A DNA stretch of 64,000 bases from Sphingomonas psychrotolerans. Lineage in GTDB: Bacteria > Pseudomonadota > Alphaproteobacteria > Sphingomonadales > Sphingomonadaceae. Shown piece by piece: positions 52,473 to 61,536 of the stretch. The stretch is taken from assembly GCF_002796605.1 (NCBI RefSeq), contig NZ_CP024923.1:3665501-3729500 (forward strand). Reading direction: 5' to 3'. The notes beneath the pieces are model-generated. The model had not been told where the DNA came from. It worked only from the letters and a program-made list of their open reading frames with translations, and ran no database searches. Position 1 is the first letter of the stretch. Every line of letters begins with the position of its first letter. A program made the translations under genes and the position numbers.

Positions 52473-54835
52473 CCGCGGCGCAGCCGGGTGGCGCGCAGCC
52501 CGGTTGGCCCCGAGGTCAGGCGAAAGCGATCACCCCTGCGTAAGGCGACATCGAGGATTGCATCTGCCGATCGGACGCGGACATCGCCGTCGCTCCCGGC
52601 AGTCAGCGTCGCTTCCTCGAGCTTGCCGCCGGACCAGGTGATGTCGACCCCGACATTGCCGCGCGCGCGCAGGCCGGAGACGCGGCCGCTGGGCCAGAGG
52701 CGCGGCAGCGCGGGCAGCAGGTGGATCATTCCCGAATGGCTTTGCAGCAGCATCTGGCCGATCCCGCTCGCCCCACCCAGATTGCCGTCGATCTGGAACG
52801 GCGGGTGGGCGTCGAACATGTTGGGATAGGTGCGGCCCGGCTGCAGCAGCATCTTGAGCACCTTGTACGCGCGTTCGCGCTGTTCGAGCCTGGCCCATAG
52901 ATTGATCCGCCACGCGAGGCCCCAGCCGGTCGCATCGTCTCCGCGGATTTCGAGCGAACGCTGCGCCGCCTTGGCCAGCGCGGGGGTGCGTTGCAGCGAA
53001 ATCTGGTCGCTCGGATATAGTGCGTAGAGATGGCTGACGTGCCGGTGATCGATCTCCGGCGCCTCCATGTCCCAATCCTCGAACCATTCCTGCAACTGGC
53101 CGGCCTTGCCGATTTTGTCGGGCGGGATCTTCGTCAGCTTCGCGGCGATCTCGGCGCGTAGCCCAGCATCCCTGCCGAGGAGGTTCGACGCCGCGATCGT
53201 CCGGTTGAACAGGTCGCGCAGCAACTGGCTGTCCATCGCCGGCCCGGCGCAGATCGACGCGCCGGGATGGTGCGAGTTCTCGGGCGAGTTGGACGGGTTC
53301 ATCACCATCTCGCCGGTGCGCGGATGCGGCACCAGCGCGTCGAGGTAGAATTGGCATGACGATGCCATCAGCGGATAGAGCCGCGCGAGGAAATCGCGGT
53401 CGCGCGAATAGTCCCAATGGTCCCACAAGGTGCTGAGCAACCACGCCCCGCCCATCGGCCACATGCCATAGAACGCCGAAGAGTTGACCGTCGTCTGCCG
53501 AAAGAGGTCGGTGTTGTGATACGCCACCCAGCCGCGGGCGCCCCAATCGTTACGCGCGGTGCGCTGCCCGGTGATCGCCAGATCCTCGGTCAGGCGCAGC
53601 AGCGGTTCGATCAGTTCGCCGAGATGCCCGGTGTCGGCCAGCCAATAGTTCATCTCGGCATTGATGTTGAGCGTCCACTTCGACTCCCAGGGAGGCGCGG
53701 TCCGCTCGTTCCAGATGCCCTGCAGATTGGCGGGCTGGGTGCCCGGACGTGAGGAACTGATCAGCAGGTAGCGCCCGAACTGATAATAGAGCGCGGCGAG
53801 CGCCGGGTCGTCGAGGTCGGCGGACCGGGCGATGCGCTGGTCGGTCGGCATGTCGGCCGCCGGGCTGCGCCCGAGATCGATCGATATGCGACGGAACAGC
53901 CGTCGATGCTCGGCCTGATGCGCGGTGAGCAGGTCCGGCCAGCTTTTCGCCTTCGCGGCCGCAATGTCCGCGCGCGCGATGACGGAAGGATCGCCGCCGA
54001 TATCGTCGAACCGGCGAAAGCTGGTGGCGGTGGCGACCAGCAGGATGACTTCGTCGGCGTCCTCGATGCGGATGCCGTCGCGCCCGACGGTCTGGCGGCC
54101 GCCGACGCGCCGCACATGGACCCGCGTCTCGAAGCGTATCCCGCCGGGGATGCCGTGTTGCGCAGGACCGATGCCGCGCAGGACGATCGCGTCGCCCTCG
54201 ACCGCGATCTCCGCATCCTGCGGGGTGGACAAGGCGAGCGTGACGTTGACCGAACCGGCCGGCGCGTCGGTGCTCAGGCGGAGCGCGACCACGCGATCCG
54301 TGGCGGAGGCGATCACCTCGCGCAGATGGGTGACGGTGCGGACCTTGAACCGCGTCCGCGCGATCGCGCCGTCGAGGTCGAGCGACCGCCGATAATTCTG
54401 GGCATTCTCGATGCCCGGAAACAGCAGCAGCAGGTCGCCGATCGGCTGGTACGACATCTGGCGGCTGGGCCGACCGACCGCCACCTCGTCGGCGAACTCC
54501 TGCGCTTCCTTGTAGCGCCCCGCCCAGACCAGCTCGCGCACCTGCGGCAGACCGGCACCGGCTTTGGGATTATTGCTGTCATAAGGCGACCCGGCGAAGA
54601 AACTGTCTTCGTTGAGCTGGATGCGTTCATTGGCGATTCCGCCGAACACCATCGCGCCCAGCCGCCCATTGCCCAGCGGCAGCGCCTGTACCCATTCGGT
54701 CGCGGGCGCATCGTACCATAACAGGTTCGCATCCTCGGCGGTGACCGCGGCAGCGGCATGGCCGGGCAGCGCGCCCGCCAGCGCGACGCCGGTGCCGGCC
54801 TTGATCGCAGCGCGGCGTGAGAGGCGCAGGGGCAT
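52469..54835 (-). CDS. Glycoside hydrolase family 95 protein (alpha-L-fucosidase/galactosidase), Tat-exported
   Basis: This 788-residue enzyme has a twin-arginine type signal (SRRAAIKAGTGVALAGALPG). An N-terminal beta-domain follows (WVQALPLGNGRLGAMVFGGI, IQLNEDSFFAGSPYD). The (alpha/alpha)6 barrel has GIWNERTAPPWESKWTLNIN, then INAEMNYWLADTGHL (the Asn/Asp catalytic region) and VMNPSNSPENSHHPGASICA. A C-terminal domain follows. GH95 hydrolyses alpha-1,2-fucose, and some members alpha-L-galactose, as on xyloglucan or rhamnogalacturonan II. It overlaps the 3' end of GH29 by 4 bp, convergent, and the GH79 gene by 1 bp. Confidence 0.93.
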   Translation of the reverse strand: MPLRLSRRAAIKAGTGVALAGALPGHAAAAVTAEDANLLWYDAPATEWVQALPLGNGRLGAMVFGGIANERIQLNEDSFFAGSPYDSNNPKAGAGLPQVRELVWAGRYKEAQEFADEVAVGRPSRQMSYQPIGDLLLLFPGIENAQNYRRSLDLDGAIARTRFKVRTVTHLREVIASATDRVVALRLSTDAPAGSVNVTLALSTPQDAEIAVEGDAIVLRGIGPAQHGIPGGIRFETRVHVRRVGGRQTVGRDGIRIEDADEVILLVATATSFRRFDDIGGDPSVIARADIAAAKAKSWPDLLTAHQAEHRRLFRRISIDLGRSPAADMPTDQRIARSADLDDPALAALYYQFGRYLLISSSRPGTQPANLQGIWNERTAPPWESKWTLNINAEMNYWLADTGHLGELIEPLLRLTEDLAITGQRTARNDWGARGWVAYHNTDLFRQTTVNSSAFYGMWPMGGAWLLSTLWDHWDYSRDRDFLARLYPLMASSCQFYLDALVPHPRTGEMVMNPSNSPENSHHPGASICAGPAMDSQLLRDLFNRTIAASNLLGRDAGLRAEIAAKLTKIPPDKIGKAGQLQEWFEDWDMEAPEIDHRHVSHLYALYPSDQISLQRTPALAKAAQRSLEIRGDDATGWGLAWRINLWARLEQRERAYKVLKMLLQPGRTYPNMFDAHPPFQIDGNLGGASGIGQMLLQSHSGMIHLLPALPRLWPSGRVSGLRARGNVGVDITWSGGKLEEATLTAGSDGDVRVRSADAILDVALRRGDRFRLTSGPTGLRATRLRRG

Positions 54836-56235
54836 CAGCCGCGGCCGCGGGCGAGGGTGAACAGCATCGCGGTCAAGGGCGGGATCGTCACCCTCCGGGC
54901 CGGGCGTTGCGATCGGGTGGTCAGCGTCGTGGCATCCTTCGCTGTGGCCGAGGGGCCGGTCAGCACCATCCGCTTGGCCTCGGGCAAGGTGGGCAATTGC
55001 ACCGTCACCGGCGTGTCGCGCTTGTTGATCACCACGATCCTCGTTCGACCCGCCTGCCGCAGCGCATAATAGCCCAGATACGGATCGACGGTCGTGACAT
55101 CAGTGTCGAGGAAGGTCGCGCCGTCAAGCAATTGCGAGAACTGCGTGCCGTAATAAAGCGGGCGCCGCGTAAAGCCTTTGGAGGGGGTGCCGACGATCGG
55201 GGAATAATTGCCGTTGCCGCCGCCGTGCCAGTTCACCCCGATCCAGCCGCGGCGCGCGAACCGCAGCATCGTATCGGCGCCCCAAATCGCCGCGGCATGG
55301 ACGTCCGACACGCCGATCTTGCCGCCGTCCCAGCAGCTGTTCCCCTCCGCCATGCGATAGGGCAGACCCGCGGTTCGCACCGCCTTTTGCACGGTTTCGA
55401 CGCCCGCCAGCTTGAGCGTCGTCGTCTTCGGTTGGGGCTCCATCAGCTGATCCAGCGTGGCGTCGGGCGAACCCGCCGGCCCCATTGCGTAATAATGGCC
55501 GGTCAGCATGATCACGTCGGGATAATGCCGCGCGACGCCGGCGAACGCCGTCAGATAGTCGAGCTTGTTCGAGATGTCGGGCCCGGCGAATTTGACGCCG
55601 GGGGCGGCGGCGGCGATCGCGGTGTGGAAGCGATCCCACTCAGCCAGGAAATCCCGCGGCCCCCATTCGGCGGGTCGAAACCGGTTGCGGAAGGCGTCTG
55701 GCTCGTTGCCGATCTGCAGCGCGAGCAGGCGCGGTCCGAGGATACGCTGGACGTCCGCCGCCTCGCGCGCCGCCTGCTCGGGCGTCGCATGCGCGAGGTT
55801 CAGCCCGTAGAGGCAGTTCCAGCCCGTCGCGTCGAGGAATCCGCGCAGCGTGCGGAGCGCGGCGGTCGAGACGAACATGCCCTGCTTGATCGTCTTGTTG
55901 TGCTCGGGGCCGAAGATTTCGAACGGCGGCGGCCGGGTCTTGTCGCCGATATAGTCGGTATGCTCGCCCGACGAGCCGCCGAGGCGCAGATTGCCGGCAG
56001 GCGATAGTCCGCGGATCAGCCGGACGAGTTCGGTGTTCTCCGCCGAGAAATAGCCGGGATTGGAGAGCTGGGCGCGCTCGAAGGACAGGCCGACGAAATC
56101 GCGCGGGATGGTCGCGCCGGTGCGGTTCGGATCGAACCCGAGTTTCACCACGGCCCCTGCCGCATAGGCGAAACGCGGCAAGGCGGAGATCGCGCCTGCA
56201 GCCGTCATCATCCGGATGAGATCGCGACGCCGCAT
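54835..56235 (-). CDS. GH79-like glycoside hydrolase (beta-glucuronidase/heparanase clan), Tat-exported
   Basis: This 466-residue protein has a twin-arginine type signal (MRRRDLIRMMTAAGAISALP). The start of the mature chain, IPRDFVGLSFERAQLSNPGY, is typical of GH79. LRLGGSSGEHTDYI follows. The acid/base Glu is in LQIGNEPDAF (about residue 185), and the nucleophile Glu in YRMAEGNSCWDGG (about residue 300). A small beta-domain closes the protein. GH79 enzymes remove (4-O-methyl-)glucuronic acid, for instance from arabinogalactan proteins. It is probably co-transcribed with GH95. Confidence 0.8.
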   Translation of the reverse strand: MRRRDLIRMMTAAGAISALPRFAYAAGAVVKLGFDPNRTGATIPRDFVGLSFERAQLSNPGYFSAENTELVRLIRGLSPAGNLRLGGSSGEHTDYIGDKTRPPPFEIFGPEHNKTIKQGMFVSTAALRTLRGFLDATGWNCLYGLNLAHATPEQAAREAADVQRILGPRLLALQIGNEPDAFRNRFRPAEWGPRDFLAEWDRFHTAIAAAAPGVKFAGPDISNKLDYLTAFAGVARHYPDVIMLTGHYYAMGPAGSPDATLDQLMEPQPKTTTLKLAGVETVQKAVRTAGLPYRMAEGNSCWDGGKIGVSDVHAAAIWGADTMLRFARRGWIGVNWHGGGNGNYSPIVGTPSKGFTRRPLYYGTQFSQLLDGATFLDTDVTTVDPYLGYYALRQAGRTRIVVINKRDTPVTVQLPTLPEAKRMVLTGPSATAKDATTLTTRSQRPARRVTIPPLTAMLFTLARGRG

Positions 56236-56253
56236 GCTTCCTCCCTTGTTCTA

Positions 56254-56276
56254 ATTCATATGATCATCGTATGAAT
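56254..56276. promoter_or_regulatory. 23-bp palindrome in the GH79 / CE15 intergenic region
   Basis: ATTCATATGAT and ATCGTATGAAT are inverted arms with a single mismatch around one central base. It is AT-rich and lies 18 bp before the GH79 ATG, so it is a probable operator. It differs from the CTGT-NN-TACAG motif and shares only TCATACG with the sequence at 62602. Confidence 0.6.
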
Positions 56277-56287
56277 GCTTGAGTGCA

Positions 56288-57643
56288 ATGACAACGAGAT
56301 TAATCGATAGGCACGCAGTCAATCCTGTATTACAGGTTGTTCGAGAGGATGAAAAGCTGAAGTTCCGGACTCGCCCCTTCGCGTTCGGCCTGTGTCTCGC
56401 CGGCGTGGCGCTGGGTGCGATACCGGCGTCCGCCCAGCTTGACGGGAATTCCGACGAGGTGCGGGTTGGCGCCTATACGCTCCCGCCGATACTCACCTCT
56501 GCAGGCGGGCGGTCGGTGACCGATGCACGCGGCTGGCGCAAGCGGCGGGCCGAACTGGTGCATCTGTTCGAGCAGTCGATCTACGGCGTCGCGCCTGCGC
56601 CCTTGCGGCGGCAGCGCTACCAGCTCGACGAACAGGGCACGGCATTTGGCGGGCTGGCGTTGCGCCGGCAGGTGACGATCCTGCTCGACGGGCGCCGCGA
56701 CGGGCCGCAGCTGCGCGTGCTGCTCTATCTGCCCGCCCGCGCGACCGGTCGCGTGCCGGTGTTCGTTGGTCCCAATTTTCATGGCAATCAGGCCGTCAAC
56801 GCCGATCCGGCGATTGCGATAACGCCGAGCTGGGTGGTGCCGGCCACCGGCATCCGCAAAGGCAGCGCCACCATGCAATCGCGCGGGATCGATGCGGCGG
56901 AATGGCCGATCGAGACGATCCTCGAGGCCGGCTACGGCGTCGCGACATATTTCACCGGCGACCTCTATCCCGACGACGAGAGCAAGCGCGGCGATAGCAT
57001 CCAGCCTTATTTCCGCACCAACGCTTCCGATCCGGCGCATTGGGGCGCGGTCTCGGTTTGGGCGTGGGGGCTCAGCCGGGTGTATGACTATCTGGCGACC
57101 GATCGCGCCGTCGATCCGCGCCGGGTGATCGTGTTCGGCCATTCGCGGTACGGCAAGGCCGCGCTCTGGGCAGGTGCGCGCGACGAGCGCTTCGCGATGG
57201 TGATCGCGAACGATTCAGGCGAGGGCGGCGCGTCGCTCTATCGACGCAATTTCGGCGAGACGATCCGCGTCATGAACAATTACTGGTTCGCGCCGCGGTT
57301 CAAGACCTGGGCCGGGCGCGAGAACGAACTGCCCGTCGATGCTCACGAACTGATCGCGCTCGTCGCGCCGCGTCCCGTCTACATCGCCAGCGCGACCGAG
57401 GATTGGTGGAGCGATCCGAAGGGCGAATTCCTCGCCGCCAAGGGTGCCGAAGGGGTCTATCGCCTGCTCGGCGCGGGCGGGCTCGACAGCGCCGTGATGC
57501 CGGCGCCGGATCGCTCGATTCAGTCGCGGATCGGCTACCATGTCCGCACCGGGCCGCATGCGCTGACCGCGTCGGATTGGACGCATTTCCTCGCTTTTGC
57601 CGACCGCTGGCTCGGCCCCCGAACAACAGGTTGGAGAGAATGA
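56288..57643 (+). CDS. CE15-like glucuronoyl esterase (alpha/beta hydrolase)
   Basis: The family cleaves ester bonds of 4-O-methyl-glucuronic acid in plant cell walls. The catalytic Ser is in VIVFGHSRYGKAALWAGARD. The Glu is probably in ANDSGEGGASLYRRN, and the His in GPHALTASDWTHFLAFADRW. Ahead come VPVFVGPNFHGNQAV and GYGVATYFTGDLYPDDESKR. The start is uncertain. The ATG at 56288 puts 23 residues before the signal peptide and places operator copy 6 inside the coding region. A CTG at 56357 after GAGAGGA would give a clean signal peptide (MKFRTRPFAFGLCLAGVALG). Its stop overlaps the GH2 start. Confidence 0.85.
   Translation: MTTRLIDRHAVNPVLQVVREDEKLKFRTRPFAFGLCLAGVALGAIPASAQLDGNSDEVRVGAYTLPPILTSAGGRSVTDARGWRKRRAELVHLFEQSIYGVAPAPLRRQRYQLDEQGTAFGGLALRRQVTILLDGRRDGPQLRVLLYLPARATGRVPVFVGPNFHGNQAVNADPAIAITPSWVVPATGIRKGSATMQSRGIDAAEWPIETILEAGYGVATYFTGDLYPDDESKRGDSIQPYFRTNASDPAHWGAVSVWAWGLSRVYDYLATDRAVDPRRVIVFGHSRYGKAALWAGARDERFAMVIANDSGEGGASLYRRNFGETIRVMNNYWFAPRFKTWAGRENELPVDAHELIALVAPRPVYIASATEDWWSDPKGEFLAAKGAEGVYRLLGAGGLDSAVMPAPDRSIQSRIGYHVRTGPHALTASDWTHFLAFADRWLGPRTTGWRE
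56324..56336. promoter_or_regulatory. GntR operator copy 6 (CE15-GH2 operon)
   Basis: CCTGTATTACAGG is a perfect palindrome except at the central base and is the best copy in the window. If translation starts at the ATG at 56288 it lies inside the coding region. Confidence 0.75.
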
Positions 57644-60282
57644 TGCCGAACCGGGTCTTCGCGATCGTGTTACTGTTCCTGCTCGCGCTCGGGGTGTCGC
57701 CCGCCGCTGCACAGGGCCGCGCGGAGACGACGCTCGCCGAGGGTTGGCGCTTCCATCTGGGCGAGGTACGCGGCGACGCGACGGCGGCGGGTTTCGACGA
57801 TGCGGCGTGGCAACGCGTCGCGGTGCCGCACACCTGGAACAAGGTCGGCAATTACGCCGTCACGCGGCGTCCGGATGCCAATACGACGCGCGGCGTGGGC
57901 TGGTATCGGCTGCGCTTCACGCTGCCGGCGAACGCGGCGGGCAAGCGCGTGTATTTGCAGTTCGACGCGGCGAGCATCGTCGCGGATGTCTGGGTCAACG
58001 GCCGCAAGCTCGGGCGACACGAAGGCGCGTTCAGCCGGTTCCGCGTCGACGCGACCGACGCGGTGCGGCCGGGCGAGAATATCGTCGCGGTGAAGGTCGA
58101 CAATTCGAAGCCCGACCCCGGCAGCCCGACCGAGTTCGTCGTGCCGATCTCGGGCGACTTCTTCATGTATGGCGGGCTCTATCGCCCGGTATCGCTGATC
58201 GTGACCGGGCAGGCGCATATCGACCTGCTCGATCACGGCGGTCCCGGAATCTATGGCCGCATCACCACGCTGAACGATGCCGCCGCCACGGTCGCGGTGC
58301 TGACGCGGCTGCGCAATTCGGGCCGGGTGAGCGCCGTCACGCTGCGCACGCGCATTGCGGACGGCGACGGCCGGCAAGTCGCGCAAGCCGAACAGCGGTT
58401 CAGCCTCGCCGCGGGTACGGCGACGGCGCGCGAGACCGCGCTGACGATCGCCAGGCCGCGGCGCTGGAACGGGCTCGACGATCCCTATCTCTATCGCATG
58501 ACGGTGGAATTGCTGGGCCGCGGCGGCGCGGTGCTCGACCGGGTCGAGCAGCCGCTCGGATTGCGCACGGTCGCGGTCGACGCCGACAAGGGGTTCCTCC
58601 TCAACGGCCGCCCGATGCGGCTGAACGGCGTCAATCGCCACCAGGACCGGCAGGAAAAGGGCTGGGCGCTGACTCAGGCCGATCACGAGCAGGATATGGC
58701 GCTGATCGAGGAACTCGGCGCCAATTCGATCCGGCTGGCGCATTATAATCACGCGACGCCGTTCTTCGACCTCGCCGATCGCAACGGCATGGTGTTGTGG
58801 GCCGAGCTCGGGCTGGTCAATCTGGCCTCGATCCCCGGCAAGGCCGATACCCCGCCGGCGATGAAGGCCAATGCCGAGGCGCAGATGGTCGAATTGATCC
58901 GCCAGAATTACAACCATCCCTCGGTCGGGGTGTGGTCGATCGGCAACGAGATCACCAACTGGGCGTCGAAGGGCCTGACTCCGTCGAATGCGCGGCCGCT
59001 GATGAACGCGCTCAACGCCGTCGCCAAGCGCGAGGACCCGACCCGGCCGACGACGATCGCGGCGTGCTGCGAAGTGCTGCCCGGCGAGAAGGACGACGGC
59101 CGCGATCGCACCGCGGGGACCGCCGATACGGTGGCCTACAACCTCTATTATGGCTGGTACACGTCGGGCCGGGTCGCAGATGCGGCGCGGCTGGGCGCAG
59201 TGATGCAGGGCTATCACCGCGAAAATCCGACGCTGCCGGTCGGGGTCGGCGAATATGGCGCGGGCGGTGCGATCAGCCAGCACACCGACAATGTCCATGG
59301 CGGGAAGATCGAGAGCATCTATCGCCCGCAGGCCGAGGAGATCCAGGCGGTCGTCCACGAATTGTCGTGGAGGGAACTCAAGCCGCTCGATTTTCTGTGG
59401 GGAACCTGGGTGTGGCAGATGTTCGACGCCACCAGCGACCTTCGCGAGGAAGGCGACAGCAGCGACATCAACACCAAGGGGCTGGTGACCTTCGATCGCA
59501 GCGTCAAGAAGGACGCGTACTGGTTCTACAAGGCGGCGTGGAGCAAGGCGCCGGTGCTGCATCTGACCGGGCGCCGCTATGTCGATCGCGCCTATCCGGT
59601 GATCGAGGTGCGCGCTTATTCGAACGCGCCCGAAGCGCAATTGAGCGTGAACGGGCGCGCGCTGGGGACCGCGGCGTGCGCGGATTTTGTCTGCGTCTGG
59701 CCGGGCGTGCGGCTGGTGCCCGGCGAGAATGCGCTCGTCGCGACGGCGGCCGGGCAGACCGATCGAATGACGCTTCGCTACACCGGTCCCGAACGGGCGA
59801 TCCATGTCCGTACCGGCACGCTGGAAGGCGTTACGCTGGCCGGCGGCACGCGGTATGGGTCGGACGATTTCTTCGACGGTGGCCTCGGCTTCACGCTCAA
59901 TCCGTACCAGCGCGAACTCTATGCGGCCGGCCAGCAGCGCAAGGCGGCGAGGGTCGTCGCCGGTGCGCGCGAACCGCGGCTCTATGCCAGCTGGCGGACG
60001 GGCAAGGCGTTTCGCTACGCGCTGCCGCTGCCCGATGGCCAATACCGGGTGACGCTCCATCTGTTCGATCCAGCCGAGACGGCGCCGGGCAAGCGCGTCT
60101 TCACCGTTACCGCGAGCGGCGGCGCACCGGTTCGCATCGATCCGGTGGCGAAGGCCGGGGCGGGGATGACGGCGACGACGGTAGAGCTGCCGGCAACGGT
60201 TCGGGGTGGCACGCTGACCCTCGATTTCGCCGGGGTTGTGGGCGAGGCGCTGGTGTCGGCGATTGACGTGGTGGCCCGGTAG
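57640..60282 (+). CDS. Glycoside hydrolase family 2 protein with malectin-like C-terminus
   Basis: This 880-residue exported enzyme has a signal peptide ending in SPAAAQ. The N-terminal jelly roll (GFDDAAWQRVAVPHTWNKVG) leads to an Ig-like domain and a TIM barrel. The acid/base Glu is in VWSIGNEITNWAS and the nucleophile in PVGVGEYGAGGAISQ. A malectin-like beta-domain ends the protein (about 150 residues, DDFFDGGLGFTLNPYQRELY). GH2 includes beta-galactosidases and beta-glucuronidases; the substrate here is unknown. ATGATG at 57640 overlaps the CE15 stop, so it shares that operon and the operator at 56324. Confidence 0.92.
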   Translation: MMPNRVFAIVLLFLLALGVSPAAAQGRAETTLAEGWRFHLGEVRGDATAAGFDDAAWQRVAVPHTWNKVGNYAVTRRPDANTTRGVGWYRLRFTLPANAAGKRVYLQFDAASIVADVWVNGRKLGRHEGAFSRFRVDATDAVRPGENIVAVKVDNSKPDPGSPTEFVVPISGDFFMYGGLYRPVSLIVTGQAHIDLLDHGGPGIYGRITTLNDAAATVAVLTRLRNSGRVSAVTLRTRIADGDGRQVAQAEQRFSLAAGTATARETALTIARPRRWNGLDDPYLYRMTVELLGRGGAVLDRVEQPLGLRTVAVDADKGFLLNGRPMRLNGVNRHQDRQEKGWALTQADHEQDMALIEELGANSIRLAHYNHATPFFDLADRNGMVLWAELGLVNLASIPGKADTPPAMKANAEAQMVELIRQNYNHPSVGVWSIGNEITNWASKGLTPSNARPLMNALNAVAKREDPTRPTTIAACCEVLPGEKDDGRDRTAGTADTVAYNLYYGWYTSGRVADAARLGAVMQGYHRENPTLPVGVGEYGAGGAISQHTDNVHGGKIESIYRPQAEEIQAVVHELSWRELKPLDFLWGTWVWQMFDATSDLREEGDSSDINTKGLVTFDRSVKKDAYWFYKAAWSKAPVLHLTGRRYVDRAYPVIEVRAYSNAPEAQLSVNGRALGTAACADFVCVWPGVRLVPGENALVATAAGQTDRMTLRYTGPERAIHVRTGTLEGVTLAGGTRYGSDDFFDGGLGFTLNPYQRELYAAGQQRKAARVVAGAREPRLYASWRTGKAFRYALPLPDGQYRVTLHLFDPAETAPGKRVFTVTASGGAPVRIDPVAKAGAGMTATTVELPATVRGGTLTLDFAGVVGEALVSAIDVVAR

Positions 60283-60292
60283 CTCAAAACCC

Positions 60293-60399
60293 GTCATCCC
60301 CCGCGAAAGCGGGGGCCCATCTCCTGAGCGAGCGGCAGATGCGCCGGCGCGCTCGCGGGTCGCGTGGGAGATGGGTCCCCGCCTTCGCGGGGATAACAA
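60293..60399. repeat. Large palindrome between convergent GH2 and mutarotase genes
   Basis: GTCATCCCCCGCGAAAGCGG followed by GGGCCCATCTCC at the left is mirrored by GGAGATGGGTCCCCGCCTTC then GCGGGGATAAC at the right. It is a relative of the 20245 element and probably a two-way terminator. Confidence 0.85.
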
Positions 60400-60464
60400 A
60401 ATGGGGGCTGGTCCTTGGTTAAATCAACGACCTGGCCCCGTGCTCCGACGGCGCACGGGGCGCG

Positions 60465-60809
60465 TCAATGCTCGGTAAGGCGGAAGATGCGCTCCATCGG
60501 GTGCCACGTCCCGTCGGCACCGGCTACCGGGATCGGCTGCTGAAAGCGCTTCATCTTCGCGACCCAGGCGACCACCACCGGGTTCGCGGCATCGGCTTGC
60601 GCCTTGCGATCGGGCGAATAGTTCTCGCTCGCGTCGATGATCATGAACAGCCGGTTGCCCGCGCGATAGATCTCCATATTGTCGATGCCGGCGTCGCGGA
60701 TCGACTGGGTAACCGCGGGATCGGTGTTTCCGGCGCGGTGCCAATGCTCATATTCGGCGATCAGCCCGGCGTCGTCGATCAGGTCGAGCGCGAGGCAGAT
60801 GCGGGTCAC
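60465..60809 (-). CDS. L-rhamnose/L-fucose mutarotase family protein (DUF718)
   Basis: This 114-residue protein starts with MTRICLALDLIDD, followed by YEHWHRAG. The His/Tyr residues of the mutarotase (YEHWH) and WHPMERIF near the end are typical of RhaM-like proteins. Such proteins interconvert the anomers of L-rhamnose, and of L-fucose in fucose operons. It is the last gene of a run that otherwise encodes L-fucose oxidation, so fucose is the more probable sugar. It overlaps the SDR gene by 4 bp. Confidence 0.88.
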   Translation of the reverse strand: MTRICLALDLIDDAGLIAEYEHWHRAGNTDPAVTQSIRDAGIDNMEIYRAGNRLFMIIDASENYSPDRKAQADAANPVVVAWVAKMKRFQQPIPVAGADGTWHPMERIFRLTEH

Positions 60810-61534
60810 GCGTTGCTCCAGCCGCCGTCGATGACGTTGATCGTGCCCGTGGTGTATGAGGAGAGGTCGCTGCCGAGGTAGAGCGCGAGTTCGGCGATCT
60901 CCTTGGCCGATCCGATCCGCCCCATCGGCTGACGCGCGACGAACGCGTTGCGCGCCTTTTCGGCATCGCCAGTCGCCGCGAGCCGCTCGTCCAGCGACGG
61001 CGACTGGACCGTGCCGGGGCAGATCGCATTGCAGCGCACGCCGTTGCCGACATAGTCCTGCGCCACCGACTTGGTCAGCCCGATCACCGCTGCTTTCGAG
61101 GCGCCGTAGACGAAGCGGTTCTGGACCGCGATCACCGATCCGGCGACTGACGACATGTTGACGATCGACCCGCCGCCGCGCGCGATCATGCCGGGCAGGA
61201 AGGCGCGGATCATCCGGTAGGCGGACTTGACGTTCAGATCGAACGAGAAGTCGAAATCCTTTTCGTCGGTGGTCAGGATCGTGCCGGCGTGGACGAAGCC
61301 CGCGCAGTTGAACAGGATGTCGATTCCGCCAAACTGCTCGCCGAAAGCGGCGATCGCCTCGCCGTCCAGCAGGTCGAGCACATGCGTTTCGCAGCCCTCG
61401 AGCGTGGCGAGCGCTTCAGGGTTGATGTCGGCAGCGACGACGCGGGCGCCCTCGCGCGCGAACAGTTCGGCGGTGGCGCGGCCAATACCCTGGGCGGCGG
61501 CGGTGACGACGGCGGTCTTGCCTGCAAGGCGCAT
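60806..61534 (-). CDS. SDR: probable 2-keto-3-deoxy-L-fuconate dehydrogenase
   Basis: This 242-residue short-chain dehydrogenase has TAAAQGIGRATAELFAREGA at the NAD site (the unusual TAAAQG start of KDF dehydrogenases and their BDH2-like relatives). The NNAG position reads ILFNCAGFVH, the Ser is in VNMSSVAGSVIA and Tyr-Lys in VYGASKAAVIG. The family oxidises 2-keto-3-deoxy-L-fuconate to the 4-keto form. The ATG at 61534 begins MRLAGKTAVV; the open frame upstream overlaps the next gene and is not used. Confidence 0.88.
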   Translation of the reverse strand: MRLAGKTAVVTAAAQGIGRATAELFAREGARVVAADINPEALATLEGCETHVLDLLDGEAIAAFGEQFGGIDILFNCAGFVHAGTILTTDEKDFDFSFDLNVKSAYRMIRAFLPGMIARGGGSIVNMSSVAGSVIAVQNRFVYGASKAAVIGLTKSVAQDYVGNGVRCNAICPGTVQSPSLDERLAATGDAEKARNAFVARQPMGRIGSAKEIAELALYLGSDLSSYTTGTINVIDGGWSNA

Positions 61535-61536
61535 CT

